38,396 nt of DNA from assembly GCA_035627675.1 (NCBI GenBank), contig DASPLH010000119.1, positions 1 to 38,396 of the forward strand, read 5' to 3'. The notes under the pieces are model-generated. The model saw only the letters and a list, made by a program, of their open reading frames with translations. It had not been told where the DNA came from and ran no database searches. The DNA is from DASPLH01 sp035627675. Lineage in GTDB: Bacteria > Acidobacteriota > Terriglobia > Terriglobales > Acidobacteriaceae. Numbering within the stretch: the first letter of the stretch is position 1; every line of letters starts with the position of its first letter. Below are positions 1 to 7,327 of this stretch, one piece after another. Both the position numbers and the translations under genes were made by a program.

Positions 1-171
1 GAAGTTTCCGCCGCCGACAACAATTCCCAACTCCACTCCGAGCCGCGAGACCTCCGCGACTTCCTCCGCGATCTCGAACACGCGGTCGTTATCGACGCCG
101 AATCCCTTATCGGCTGCCAGGGCTTCACCAGAGAGTTTCAACAGGATGCGCTTATAGATAGGAGCAGGCAT
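1..171 (-). CDS. pyrH: UMP kinase (uridylate kinase), N-terminal 57 residues, cut by window edge
   Basis: Cytoplasmic enzyme that phosphorylates UMP to UDP in pyrimidine nucleotide synthesis. The visible 57 residues begin MPAPIYKRILLKLSGEAL. They show the family's N-terminal KLSGE ATP-binding strand and end in the glycine-rich IVVGGGN turn, as expected for bacterial PyrH of the amino-acid-kinase fold. The remaining roughly 180 residues lie beyond the left edge. The order rpsB-tsf-pyrH on one strand is the widely conserved bacterial arrangement and supports the call. No strong Shine-Dalgarno is visible upstream of this ATG. Palindromic repeats and a RAYT gene separate pyrH from tsf, so it may need its own promoter. 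Confidence 0.93.
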   Translation of the reverse strand, partial: MPAPIYKRILLKLSGEALAADKGFGVDNDRVFEIAEEVAEVSRLGVELGIVVGGGNF

Positions 172-198
172 AGGCGTTCCGATAAGTGTAACAGGGAG

Positions 199-264
199 GT
201 GTAGCGCGGGCGTCCCGCCGCGGAGAGAGGGCCTCGCGGTGTAGCGCGGGCGTCCCGCCCGCGG
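199..264. repeat. Two direct REP-like palindromic repeats on the left of RAYT 1
   Basis: Two 26-bp copies beginning GTGTAGCGCGGGCGTCCCGC (199-224 and 239-264) are joined by a GAGAGAGGGCCTCGCG spacer. Each contains an internal GCGGGCG/CGCCCGC-type stem; the first copy is slightly truncated. The same copy-spacer-copy block recurs on the other side of the transposase gene, near 875-944. Confidence 0.85.
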
Positions 265-320
265 CTCTTCTCACGCTCACACGTGCTCTCAATCACATCG
301 CGAGCCTGAATCGTTCCTGC

Positions 321-815
321 ATGTTGATGCGAATGCTCGATTTCACCGAGTACCACTATCGCCGTCGGCTCCCACACATGCAGGGCCGTGGCGGAGCCGT
401 GATGATAACGTTCGCCACCCTCGGACGGGCTGTTCTATGCCCGGAATCACGCGACGTGGTGCTCCGGCAATGCCTCTGGGGAAACGGCAAGCGCTACGAA
501 CTGCATGCGGCGGTCATCATGCCCGAGCACGTACACCTGTTACTCACTCCTGCGATTCTGGAGGATGGCAGCGCCTGTCCTGTACGGAGAATCATGCAGG
601 GCATCAAGAGCGTATCCGCACACCAGATCAACGCAATGCTGAAGCGGAGAGGACCTGTGTGGCAGGCCGAGAGTTACGACCACGTCCTTCGATCAGGCGA
701 CGCCTTGGTCTCGGCGGCTCGTTACCTGGCAGAGAATCCGGTGCGCAGAGGGATCGTGAGCGATAGTTCCCAGTACGCCTGGTGCTGGATCCGTGACGAC
801 CTTGGTCTCACTTGA
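321..815 (+). CDS. REP-associated tyrosine transposase (RAYT), copy 1
   Basis: A 164-residue single-domain Y1/HUH transposase of the IS200-related RAYT family, which is associated with the spread of REP palindromes. The N-terminus has the typical YHYRRRLPH sequence. The HUH motif is MPEHVHLL (His70, His72), and the putative nucleophile is Tyr135 in RYLAENPVRRG. The length is normal for the family and the frame is intact. ATG codons at 321 and 333 are both possible starts. It lies on the opposite strand to its neighbours, between tsf and pyrH, with REP-like palindromes on both sides. This suggests insertion into, or co-domestication with, the conserved translation cluster. It resembles the second RAYT at 25699-26187, with the same GPVWQ and DHVLRSG blocks. 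Confidence 0.93.
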   Translation: MLMRMLDFTEYHYRRRLPHMQGRGGAVMITFATLGRAVLCPESRDVVLRQCLWGNGKRYELHAAVIMPEHVHLLLTPAILEDGSACPVRRIMQGIKSVSAHQINAMLKRRGPVWQAESYDHVLRSGDALVSAARYLAENPVRRGIVSDSSQYAWCWIRDDLGLT

Positions 816-834
816 GAATTTGCGCGTCTGGGAG

Positions 835-944
835 TCCGCGGGCGGGACGCCCGCGCCACACCTTCAGCGTTTGCGTGTAGCGCGGGCGTCCCCGCCCGCG
901 GAGGAGAGGGGCCTCGCGGTGTAGCGCAGGCGTCCCCGCCCGCG
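835..944. repeat. REPIN-like inverted pair plus an extra REP copy on the right of RAYT 1
   Basis: The arm at 835-861 is the near-perfect reverse complement of the arm at 875-902: one substitution and one extra C, with a 13-bp spacer. This is the inverted-pair layout called a REPIN. A further direct copy sits at 919-944 after a GGAGAGGGGCCTCGCG-type spacer, so 875-944 reproduces the two-copy block at 199-264. Each unit can form its own GC-rich hairpin. Confidence 0.85.
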
Positions 945-963
945 ACCCTTGCGGCGAATGGAA

Positions 964-988
964 ACGGGGCGGAAACAATCCGCCCCGT
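964..988 (-). terminator. Hairpin terminator downstream of tsf
   Basis: A 10-bp perfect stem (ACGGGGCGGA/TCCGCCCCGT) with a 5-nt loop lies 42 bp beyond the tsf stop. On the minus strand it is followed only by TTTCC, so the T-tract is short. It probably ends or attenuates the rpsB-tsf transcript before the RAYT insertion. Confidence 0.65.
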
Positions 989-1029
989 CCTTATCTTCCG
1001 GGCTGCCAGTCTGGCGAAAGTCTAAGACC

Positions 1030-1680
1030 TCACTCGGCCGCCGCTTCCTGCACCTGCGGCTTGGTGACGGCGATCGTCTCGGCCGATTCGCCGACCTTGA
1101 AGCGGGCGAAGCGGCGAACCGTGATGTTCTCGCCCAGCTTGCCCACCACGCTGGCGATCAGCTGGTTGATCGAGATCGTCTGGTCCTTGATGAAGGGCTG
1201 CTCGAGGAGGCAGACCTCTTCGTAGAACTTCGCCATCTTGCCTTCGACAATCTTCTCGATCACCGGGGCAGGCTTGCCGGTTGCGGCTGCCTGGGCGCGG
1301 TAGATGTCCTTTTCCTTGTCGAACGCCTCGGCCGTAACGTCTTCCTTGCGGATGAAGCGCGGGTCAACGGCCGCGATGTGCATCGCGATGTCGTGTACCA
1401 GCGTCTGGAACTCCGTGGTGCGAGCGACGAAATCGGACTCGCAGTTGACTTCCAACAGCACGCCGATCTTGCCGCCGGCGTGGATATAGCTGGTCACGGC
1501 GCCGTCCTTGGTGGCGCGGCCGGACTTCTTTTCCATCACGCTGACACCACGCTTGCGCAGCAGGACGACCGCCTGCTCGATATCGCCATTGGCCTCTGTC
1601 AGGGCCTTCTTGCAATCCATCATGGGAGCGCCCGACTTTTCGCGGAGCTCCTTCACCAGTGCTGCGGTGATTTCTGCCAT
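1030..1680 (-). CDS. tsf: Translation elongation factor Ts
   Basis: EF-Ts exchanges GDP for GTP on EF-Tu in the cytoplasm. The protein has 216 residues and starts MAEITAALVKELREKSGAPM, the classic EF-Ts N-terminal UBA-like domain, followed by MDCKKAL. The core then shows the diagnostic EVNCESDFVART block. It is shorter than E. coli EF-Ts (about 283 residues) and ends after the first dimerisation-type module with GENITVRRFARFKVG, as in other short EF-Ts proteins. The ATG at 1680 is chosen over an upstream in-frame ATG because MAEIT is the family N-terminus. It lies 140 bp downstream of rpsB and is probably co-transcribed with it. Confidence 0.97.
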   Translation of the reverse strand: MAEITAALVKELREKSGAPMMDCKKALTEANGDIEQAVVLLRKRGVSVMEKKSGRATKDGAVTSYIHAGGKIGVLLEVNCESDFVARTTEFQTLVHDIAMHIAAVDPRFIRKEDVTAEAFDKEKDIYRAQAAATGKPAPVIEKIVEGKMAKFYEEVCLLEQPFIKDQTISINQLIASVVGKLGENITVRRFARFKVGESAETIAVTKPQVQEAAAE

Positions 1681-1820
1681 TTCGATGAGACCTTTCTTCG
1701 GTAATAGAACCTGGTTTGGGCCTGGGCCCGTCGCTCCGGGATGCACCCTTACAAAATGACCCGCGCCGTTGGTCAGCGCGGGTCAGGAACTACCTGTCGA
1801 ACGAATCGACGATCTCGCGC

Positions 1821-2699
1821 TTAGCGAGTCTCCAACTGATCCAGCGTCTCGGTGGTATCGCTCTCGGGAGCCTTGCGAACGCCCTTGCCGAGCACGTCTT
1901 CCATGCTCACGTCTTCGCCAACGGCGGCGGCAGCGGCTTCGGCCACGGGAGCTTCCGCCTCGGGCTGCTCGGTGGCGGCGACAGCACCGGCGATTTCCGC
2001 CATCTGCTTGTCGGTCGCGAACTGCGAGCCTTCGACCACGGAGTCCGAGATCTTCGACGCGAACAGGCGGATCGCGCGCAGCGCGTCATCGTTGCCGGGG
2101 ATCACGTAATCGACTTCGCTCGGGTCACAGTTGGTGTCAACCACGGCCACGACGGGGATGCCCAGCTTGCGGGCTTCCTTCACCGCGATCTGTTCCTTGT
2201 TGGAGTCGATCACGAACAGGGCGTCGGGCAGGCGGCTCAGATTCTTGATGCCGGCCAGGTTGGCCTGCAGGTGCTTGCGCTCACGCTCAAGCTTCACAAC
2301 TTCCTTCTTCGGCAGCAGCTCGTACCGGCCATCGGTGGCCATGTCGTCGAGTTCCTTCAGCCGCTTCACCGACTTCTGGACGGTGACCCAGTTGGTCAGC
2401 AGTCCACCCAGCCAGCGCTGGTTGATGTAGAACTGGCTGCAGCGCGTCGCCTCTTCCGCGATCGCGTCCTGCGCCTGGCGCTTCGTGCCCACGAAGAGAA
2501 TCAGCTTCCCGTCGGACGCCAGTTCCTGCACGAACTTCGACGCTTCCTTGAACATCTTCAGCGTCTTCTGCAGGTCAATGATGTAAATCCCGTTGCGCTC
2601 GCCAAAGATGTATTCCTTCATCTTCGGGTTCCAGCGCTTGGTCTGATGCCCGAAGTGAACACCGGCTTCGAGCAACTCCTTCATCGTGATGTTAGCCAC
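1821..2699 (-). CDS. rpsB: 30S ribosomal protein S2
   Basis: Small-subunit protein S2, 292 residues. The signature MKELLEAGVHFGHQTKRWNP is at the N-terminus and the TNWVTVQKSVKRLKELD and PDALFVIDSNKE blocks lie in the core. The start is GTG: GTG-GCT-AAC-ATC-ACG-ATG gives MANITMK, which matches the usual family N-terminus, and AGGGGG (2704-2709) precedes it at short spacing. The first internal ATG would drop conserved residues. The roughly 50-residue Ala/Glu-rich C-terminal tail is an extension of low complexity common in GC-rich genomes. It is followed by tsf on the same strand. Confidence 0.97.
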   Translation of the reverse strand: MANITMKELLEAGVHFGHQTKRWNPKMKEYIFGERNGIYIIDLQKTLKMFKEASKFVQELASDGKLILFVGTKRQAQDAIAEEATRCSQFYINQRWLGGLLTNWVTVQKSVKRLKELDDMATDGRYELLPKKEVVKLERERKHLQANLAGIKNLSRLPDALFVIDSNKEQIAVKEARKLGIPVVAVVDTNCDPSEVDYVIPGNDDALRAIRLFASKISDSVVEGSQFATDKQMAEIAGAVAATEQPEAEAPVAEAAAAAVGEDVSMEDVLGKGVRKAPESDTTETLDQLETR

Positions 2700-2984
2700 T
2701 TAACCCCCTAATTGGTTTGCATCCCTCACCGCCAGGCCGATGGCCCGCGACGGGTGCGCGCTGGGCGCTCCGAAGGCGGGCCTGCGGCCCGCGACGGCTC
2801 AGGATTCATTCCCGTGCCCGCCCCGATCTGAACCGAAACGGGTGCGAGAAGCATTAAGTCCCGGGTGCCACTGCGCCCGCCAGCGCCGCCGGAACTAAAC
2901 AGCGCGCGGACGAACTTGAATAGTGCGGCGCGACGACCGGTGTCGCCGCGATCAACCAAAGCCCAAAACCCCGAACAGCACAAA
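2700..2984. other. Gene-free leader between rpsI and rpsB
   Basis: This 285-bp stretch should contain the rpsB promoter and 5' leader on the minus strand. I see only the AGGGGG ribosome-binding site next to the GTG start and a GC-rich hairpin at 2777-2793. I cannot assign a convincing -35/-10 pair, and no ORF here looks like a real gene. Confidence 0.5.
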
Positions 2985-3010
2985 GCTCCGAGCCGGTGCA
3001 GGCTCGGAGC
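2985..3010 (-). terminator. Rho-independent terminator after rplM-rpsI
   Basis: A perfect 10-bp stem (GCTCCGAGCC/GGCTCGGAGC) with a 6-nt loop lies 10 bp past the rpsI stop. On the minus strand it is followed by TTTGTGCTG and further T-rich sequence. It separates the rplM-rpsI unit from rpsB-tsf. Confidence 0.8.
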
Positions 3011-3020
3011 CTCGATGAAA

Positions 3021-3416
3021 CTAGCGCTTGCTGAACTGGAAGCGCTTACGGGCGCCCTTCTGGCCGTACTTCTTGCGCTCCTTCTGGCGCGCATCGCGGC
3101 TCAGGAAGCCCTCGGCCTTCATCTTGGCGCGCAACTCAGGGTTGAACTCCTGGAGAGCGCGGGCAAGGCCCATGCGGACTGCGCCCGACTGCGCGGTGAC
3201 GCCGCCGCCAACACAGGTGGCGACCACGTCGAAGTTGTTCGACGTCTCGGTCAGCACCAGCGCCTGCTTCGCGACGATGCGCTGCGCGTCGGTTACGAAA
3301 TACGTGTCATACGGCTTGCCGTTGACCGTGAAGTTGCCCGAGCCCGGGCGAAGGAACACGCGGGCCACGCTCGATTTGCGACGCCCCGTACCGTAATACT
3401 GAACCAGATCAGCCAT
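3021..3416 (-). CDS. rpsI: 30S ribosomal protein S9
   Basis: Small-subunit protein S9, 131 residues. The N-terminus YYGTGRRKSSVARVFLRPG and the C-terminal tail KYGQKGARKRFQFSKR are the family hallmarks; the basic tail reaches the ribosomal P site. The ATG is at 3416, 20 bp after the rplM stop. The rplM-rpsI pairing is one of the most conserved in bacteria. The operon ends at the hairpin just downstream. Confidence 0.98.
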   Translation of the reverse strand: MADLVQYYGTGRRKSSVARVFLRPGSGNFTVNGKPYDTYFVTDAQRIVAKQALVLTETSNNFDVVATCVGGGVTAQSGAVRMGLARALQEFNPELRAKMKAEGFLSRDARQKERKKYGQKGARKRFQFSKR

Positions 3417-3436
3417 GAGTATCTAAATCCTTAAAC

Positions 3437-3871
3437 TTACTTGGTGGCCGCGGCAGCCGCTTCCGGCTTCTGCGCCACGTGCGGGTGCTTGTCGTCGCGG
3501 TAAACCTTGAGCTTCTTCGCCATCGACTTGCCCAGCTTGCTCTTCGGCAACATGCCCTCGATCGCTTCCTGCACGACCAGTTCGGGCTTGCGCTCCATGC
3601 GCTTGACGAACTCTTCTTCTCTCAAGCCGCCCGGGAAACCGGTGTAGTGGCGGTAGACCTTGGACTGCGACTTCAGCCCGGTCAGCTTCACCTTGCCGGC
3701 ATTGATCACCACGACGTGATCGCCGGTGTCGAGGAACGGCGTGTAACGGGGGTTGTCCTTGCCGCTGAGGATGCGCGCCACGCGCGAAGCCAGACGGCCA
3801 AGCGTCTGCCCGTCGGCATCCACCACATACCACTTGCGCGCAATCTCCCCCTTAGGGAAATACGTAGACAT
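3437..3871 (-). CDS. rplM: 50S ribosomal protein L13
   Basis: Large-subunit protein L13, 144 residues. It shows the WYVVDADGQTLGRLAS segment, then the GDHVVVINAGKVKLTG core and the MLPKSKLGKSMAKKLKVY region. The start at ATG 3871 is preceded by a GGGAG ribosome-binding site. A longer in-frame reading begins upstream but adds unconserved sequence. It is the first gene of the rplM-rpsI unit, with a plausible promoter at 4112-4141. Confidence 0.98.
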   Translation of the reverse strand: MSTYFPKGEIARKWYVVDADGQTLGRLASRVARILSGKDNPRYTPFLDTGDHVVVINAGKVKLTGLKSQSKVYRHYTGFPGGLREEEFVKRMERKPELVVQEAIEGMLPKSKLGKSMAKKLKVYRDDKHPHVAQKPEAAAAATK

Positions 3872-4241
3872 TCCAAACTCTCCCTGAATGTAAAAACCGC
3901 TGAGAAGACCGCTCGGTCCATCCCACCCGGCATGTGCCAGGCAAGCACTCATCAAGCTTAGGCTTCGATGAGACCCCATCGGCCCCCAGGACTTTGATCC
4001 GGGACCTATCACTCTCCGAGTGAGGGGTTACGCCCGTCAGCAGAACCAGCTTCAAACTTGGTCACGACGGGGACCGTCAGGCGGGCTACCGCAGGACAGC
4101 CGAAAGACCAAAGGTTAGCGTAAGCCAGAGCTGCATGTCAATGCAGCAAAGACACACACCAGCCCTCTCCGAGCTTTGGCTCACTGCCATTGTAACGCAG
4201 TTGTGCTACTTTGCTCCAGATTTAGCTCACGGGAGGACAGT
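3872..4241. other. Divergent intergenic region, rplM / TonB-C protein
   Basis: This 370-bp gap separates the minus-strand ribosomal operon from the plus-strand gene at 4242. It contains a TTGACA-like promoter facing rplM and a roughly 240-nt rplM leader. A Shine-Dalgarno for the plus-strand gene lies at its right end. I recognise no RNA gene or additional ORF in it. Confidence 0.5.
4112..4141 (-). promoter_or_regulatory. Probable sigma-70 promoter for rplM-rpsI
   Basis: On the minus strand an exact TTGACA (4136-4141) is followed after 18 nt by TAACCT (4112-4117). The -10 is weak, but the exact -35 and the position upstream of a ribosomal operon support it. A long leader of about 230 nt would follow. 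Confidence 0.45.
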
Positions 4242-4244
4242 TTG
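4231..4244 (+). promoter_or_regulatory. Shine-Dalgarno that decides a TTG start
   Basis: GGGAGG at 4231-4236 lies five bases before TTG 4242-4244. The in-frame ATG at 4176 has no such site and would put an unlikely HCHCNAVVLL segment before the signal peptide. Confidence 0.6.
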
Positions 4245-5093
4245 CGCCGATTCGCACGATCTGTTGTGCAGCAACTGCTGATTGCATGCGCCGTAGCGGC
4301 ACTCTGCACAGCTCAATCGCAAGCACCCAACGATCAGGAGCTTCAGGCGGCGCTGAACGAAGCCCTGGCAAAGAAGTTGGTCTTCCTGAAACACCCTTGC
4401 CCCGGTCCTCGCATCTACTTCGACGCAAAGGGACAGTGCGTCCGCTCCGTCAAAGAGACTTCTTGGACGACGGATGGCGTAATTGAAATCGACAAAGTCA
4501 CAGTCACTTCAAGTGCGATCGAACTCACCGGCTCTCAAGTCGTCGTTACGTTTCGGGTAGCCGGCGCTAAGATGGAGCAGAAGTTCACGCGGGGACAGCC
4601 TGTTCGTATCGTCATCGACCGGGACGACTCCGACTGGCCCGTCATCGTCCAACGCATGTTCGTGACGGCCTCTGAGGTGCTCTCTGATCACGTGCCCGAG
4701 TATTGGAAGGGGTTCCTCAACTACTGGGAACAGTCGGGAGCGAAGGATTGGGACGAGAAAGCCGTTTCTTCGTATCTGGAATCCGTAATCCCCTTCGAAC
4801 AACAGATTGCCAACGCCGATGGCACCGTAAGGCCGCCGAAGCCCATTTCAACACCGGATCCCAGCTATGACGCGTACGCAAAACGCGCGAAGTATCAGGG
4901 GAGCAGTGTGCTTCGCGTGATCCTCGATAAAGAAGGAAGTCCGAGAGATATCCAGATCCTGAGACCACTTGGGTTCGGACTAGATGAAAAGGCAATCGCG
5001 GCGGTGAAACGCTGGCGCTTCAAACCTGCTACCCGAAACGGCGAGCCGGTTGCTGTTCGAGTCAGCGTGGAAGTGAATTTCCGGCTGTATTGA
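4242..5093 (+). CDS. Secreted protein with TonB C-terminal-like domain
   Basis: A 283-residue protein if translation begins at TTG 4242 (good Shine-Dalgarno); ATG 4176 would add 22 residues. A signal peptide (RRFARSVVQQLLIACAVAALCTAQ) is followed by an unrecognised middle region. The last 80 residues contain DPSYDAYAKRAKYQGSSVLRV and ALDEKAI-type/AIAAVKRWRFKPA blocks typical of TonB_C domains. Unlike a true TonB there is no proline-rich periplasmic spanner and the signal looks cleavable, so it probably acts as a free periplasmic protein. The homologous-ended gene at 5103-5945 converges on it, with 9 bp between the stops. Function unknown; such proteins are common in acidobacteria. Confidence 0.8.
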   Translation: MRRFARSVVQQLLIACAVAALCTAQSQAPNDQELQAALNEALAKKLVFLKHPCPGPRIYFDAKGQCVRSVKETSWTTDGVIEIDKVTVTSSAIELTGSQVVVTFRVAGAKMEQKFTRGQPVRIVIDRDDSDWPVIVQRMFVTASEVLSDHVPEYWKGFLNYWEQSGAKDWDEKAVSSYLESVIPFEQQIANADGTVRPPKPISTPDPSYDAYAKRAKYQGSSVLRVILDKEGSPRDIQILRPLGFGLDEKAIAAVKRWRFKPATRNGEPVAVRVSVEVNFRLY

Positions 5094-5102
5094 CACACAG
5101 GG

Positions 5103-5945
5103 TTATAGCGTCAGTTCCATTCCAACCCTGACCAGCGCGGGGACCGGCTTGCCTTCCTTCTCGGCAGGTTTGAACTTCCACCTGCGGAGTGCGTCGATCG
5201 CCGCGGAAACAAACTGGTCGTCGTTGGCCTGCAGCACTACCGTATCGGTGATTGCCCCTTCCGCCGACACGCGGACTGCAAACACCGCACCCATCATCCC
5301 CTTCCGCCTCTTCCACAGCCCCACGGGTTCGGCCTTCTCGATTGCCTGCGCCTCAACGACGCTCTTGCCATCTGGAATCCAGCCCGTCCCGCCGGTCGGC
5401 ATGCATCCAAGCTGCGCCTCGGGATTTGCGGACTCGACAGTGCCCGGCGGCTTCGGCGTAGCGACTCCTGTTCTCCAGGCGTCAAACTCTTCGGGAGCGC
5501 ACGCCGGCTGCGCCGAGGGCCTCTGCTCGGCGAACACCTGCGCCATGATCTTCATGAATTCCGGAAAGTTGGAGGGCTGCGTGGCGAACGTAATCGCCAC
5601 CTTAACCGGCTGGTTAAGCACTCCGAAGCTCGGCCCCGGTTCACCGGGCTTCGACTCGACGTACATTCGCACCGCTCGATGTCCGTTGATGACGATGTAC
5701 GTTCCGGCCCAGAGAATGTCATCCACCCTGAAGCTGTCGTCCACTCCCGCGATTCCGCGCGAACCGTTCAGGGCCGCGCCATCGCTCGCAAACTCCAGAT
5801 TCCGGCCAAGTGTGGGGCGCTTCAATGTCAGGAGCTGGCCGCGCAGGTTGCGTCGGATGGTATCTTCCAACGTCTGCGCCGACAGCACGGCAGAAACGGC
5901 GAGGACGAAGACAGCAATCGCAAGCCGGCGTACCATGCATGCCAT
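5103..5945 (-). CDS. Secreted protein with TonB C-terminal-like domain
   Basis: A 280-residue protein from ATG 5945; ATG 5936 (MVRRLAIAVFVLAVSAVLSAQ) is equally possible and gives a cleaner signal peptide. The final 75 residues (GAVFAVRVSAEGAITDTVVL, then ALRRWKFKPAEKEGKPV) form a TonB_C-like domain, matching the C-terminus of the convergent neighbour. The middle region has no motif I know. It is expected to be periplasmic. It lies tail-to-tail with the related gene and head-to-head with the small membrane protein at 5979, leaving about 33 bp for any divergent promoters. Confidence 0.8.
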   Translation of the reverse strand: MACMVRRLAIAVFVLAVSAVLSAQTLEDTIRRNLRGQLLTLKRPTLGRNLEFASDGAALNGSRGIAGVDDSFRVDDILWAGTYIVINGHRAVRMYVESKPGEPGPSFGVLNQPVKVAITFATQPSNFPEFMKIMAQVFAEQRPSAQPACAPEEFDAWRTGVATPKPPGTVESANPEAQLGCMPTGGTGWIPDGKSVVEAQAIEKAEPVGLWKRRKGMMGAVFAVRVSAEGAITDTVVLQANDDQFVSAAIDALRRWKFKPAEKEGKPVPALVRVGMELTL

Positions 5946-5978
5946 TGTAGTGATCGCGCTGGCGATCGGGGAGGCGGG

Positions 5979-6236
5979 ATGATCCTCACTCACGTCAGGA
6001 ACTTCGTGCAGGGATTCTTATCGGGCATTTTAGGTGTGCTCGCCGTGACCACCCTGGCGTACATCGTGGCGTATGCCTGGTTTGCATGGATCACCGCCCC
6101 TGCCGGCTCACAGGTTGGCATAGACATCGTCAGCTTCTTCGTCTTTTACAGTAGAGCGCCAACGGTTTGGCTGATGCTTCTTCTGGTGTTCGCCATGGGG
6201 TTCTATCTCTCACTCAAGCGCAAACTTGCCAGGTAG
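5979..6236 (+). CDS. Small integral membrane protein, unknown function
   Basis: An 85-residue protein starting MILTHVRNFVQGFLSGILG, preceded by a strong GGGGAGG ribosome-binding site. Two hydrophobic helices are clear (residues about 14-38 and 60-78), followed by a short basic KRKLAR tail, so the C-terminus is probably cytoplasmic. A longer in-frame reading from 5679 overlaps the minus-strand gene and is not preferred. No family recognised. It ends just before a bidirectional-looking hairpin at 6241. Confidence 0.65.
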   Translation: MILTHVRNFVQGFLSGILGVLAVTTLAYIVAYAWFAWITAPAGSQVGIDIVSFFVFYSRAPTVWLMLLLVFAMGFYLSLKRKLAR

Positions 6237-6240
6237 CAAA

Positions 6241-6262
6241 AGGCAGGCCCCTCGGCCTGCCT
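6241..6262 (-). terminator. Terminator of the Mn-catalase gene
   Basis: A perfect 9-bp stem (AGGCAGGCC/GGCCTGCCT) with a 4-nt loop. On the minus strand it is followed by TTTGC. It lies 19 bp past the catalase stop and could also stop the converging plus-strand gene. The same AGGCAGGCC stem is reused at 7623-7646. Confidence 0.7.
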
Positions 6263-6280
6263 TCTGTGCTCCTGTCTCAA

Positions 6281-7141
6281 TTACGCGATCTTCCGTTTCA
6301 ACATGTCGATCATGCCTTCCGTCTGTTCGCGCTGCGCATAGCCGCGCGCCGGAGCTGGCGCGAGCTTGGGTTCATCGCCCATCGGTTCGATCTTCCTGCG
6401 ATGGAACGTCCCTTTGCCGTCCAGGCTCGGACCCTCGGTGAAACGTCCGACGGCCTGCGAGTCGCCATTGACGCGCGTCGATACGAACGCGTAGCTGAAC
6501 TCGGTATTCTCCTGCGACTGGTCGAAGCTGTTCGGGATCGGCATCACTTCCTGCAATCCGCCCAGCTCCTCGATCACTGCCATCCACTGCTGCTGGTGCA
6601 TGGTGTCGCGCGCGATGAGGAAGCGCCACATGTCGCGCATGCCGGGATCGTCGGTCGCGTCGAAGAGCCGGCAGGCGAGCACGCGGCCGCTTGCCTCGGC
6701 CGTGACGTTGGCCAGCATGTCGGCCGCGATGTTTCCGCTGGCGTAAACGTGCGAGCAGTTGAATGGCACTCCGTTGCTGTTCTCCGGCGTGGCCGCCAGT
6801 CCGGTGGAGAGAATGTGCCGGGGATTCATGCCGCCGAGCACGGCAGAGACCATCTTGTCCTTGGCCGCCTCGTCCTGCTGGTCGATCGGAGCGCCCTCCA
6901 GGTTCAGCGCTACGGCTGTTGCGAGCATCTCAATGTGGCCGATTTCTTCCGTGGCCGTCTCCAGCAGCATGTCGCGATACTTCTTGGGACCGCGGCTGCC
7001 CCAGGCCTGGAAGAAGTACTGGAGGCAGACGCGAATCTCGCCTTCCACGCCGCCGATGGCCTGCTGGAGCATCCTGGCGTACATCGGATTGGGGTTATTT
7101 ACGCGGACGGGGAACTGTAACCGGGAATCGTGGAAATACAT
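6281..7141 (-). CDS. Manganese (non-haem) catalase
   Basis: A di-manganese catalase that dismutates hydrogen peroxide in the cytoplasm. The 286 residues begin MYFHDSRLQFPVRVNNPNPMY. The ligand positions of the characterised family are all visible: Glu35 (GGVEGEI), Glu66 and His69 (ETATEEIGHIEM), Glu149 (VTAEASGR) and His182 (RDTMHQQQ). A good AAGGAG ribosome-binding site precedes ATG 7141. It is monocistronic between a terminator hairpin and a 17-bp palindrome at 7185-7201. It complements the PerR/AhpC/AhpD set at 30467-32165 in peroxide defence. Confidence 0.95.
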   Translation of the reverse strand: MYFHDSRLQFPVRVNNPNPMYARMLQQAIGGVEGEIRVCLQYFFQAWGSRGPKKYRDMLLETATEEIGHIEMLATAVALNLEGAPIDQQDEAAKDKMVSAVLGGMNPRHILSTGLAATPENSNGVPFNCSHVYASGNIAADMLANVTAEASGRVLACRLFDATDDPGMRDMWRFLIARDTMHQQQWMAVIEELGGLQEVMPIPNSFDQSQENTEFSYAFVSTRVNGDSQAVGRFTEGPSLDGKGTFHRRKIEPMGDEPKLAPAPARGYAQREQTEGMIDMLKRKIA

Positions 7142-7184
7142 CGAAGCGGCTCCTTGCGAAGAGTTTGTCTGAAGTGAGCAGAGA

Positions 7185-7201
7185 CGTGATCGGCGATCAC
7201 G
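7185..7201. promoter_or_regulatory. 17-bp operator-like palindrome upstream of Mn-catalase
   Basis: CGTGATCG-G-CGATCACG has perfect 8-bp arms around a single base, 44 bp upstream of the catalase start. Position and symmetry suit a dimeric regulator. The sequence is not AT-rich and does not resemble a PerR or Fur box, so the regulator is unknown. Confidence 0.4.
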
Positions 7202-7327
7202 CGATCATGGCTGACGGGAGTTTTTGTTCCGGTGCGCTTGGGGCTTCGATGCGCGTGCGCACGACGGGTTCGCCACTGAGGATGGAAAAGCAGTTCTGCG
7301 ACATGATCGCCGACGAAACGCCCAAGA

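Noticed and set aside
2777..2793. Riboswitch or S2-binding leader upstream of rpsB
   Set aside because: Only one GC-rich hairpin is visible; no known leader consensus could be matched.
5679..5978. 100-residue N-terminal extension of the small membrane protein at 5979
   Set aside because: It lies antisense to the TonB-C protein and lacks hydrophobic or conserved features; a strong ribosome-binding site precedes ATG 5979.
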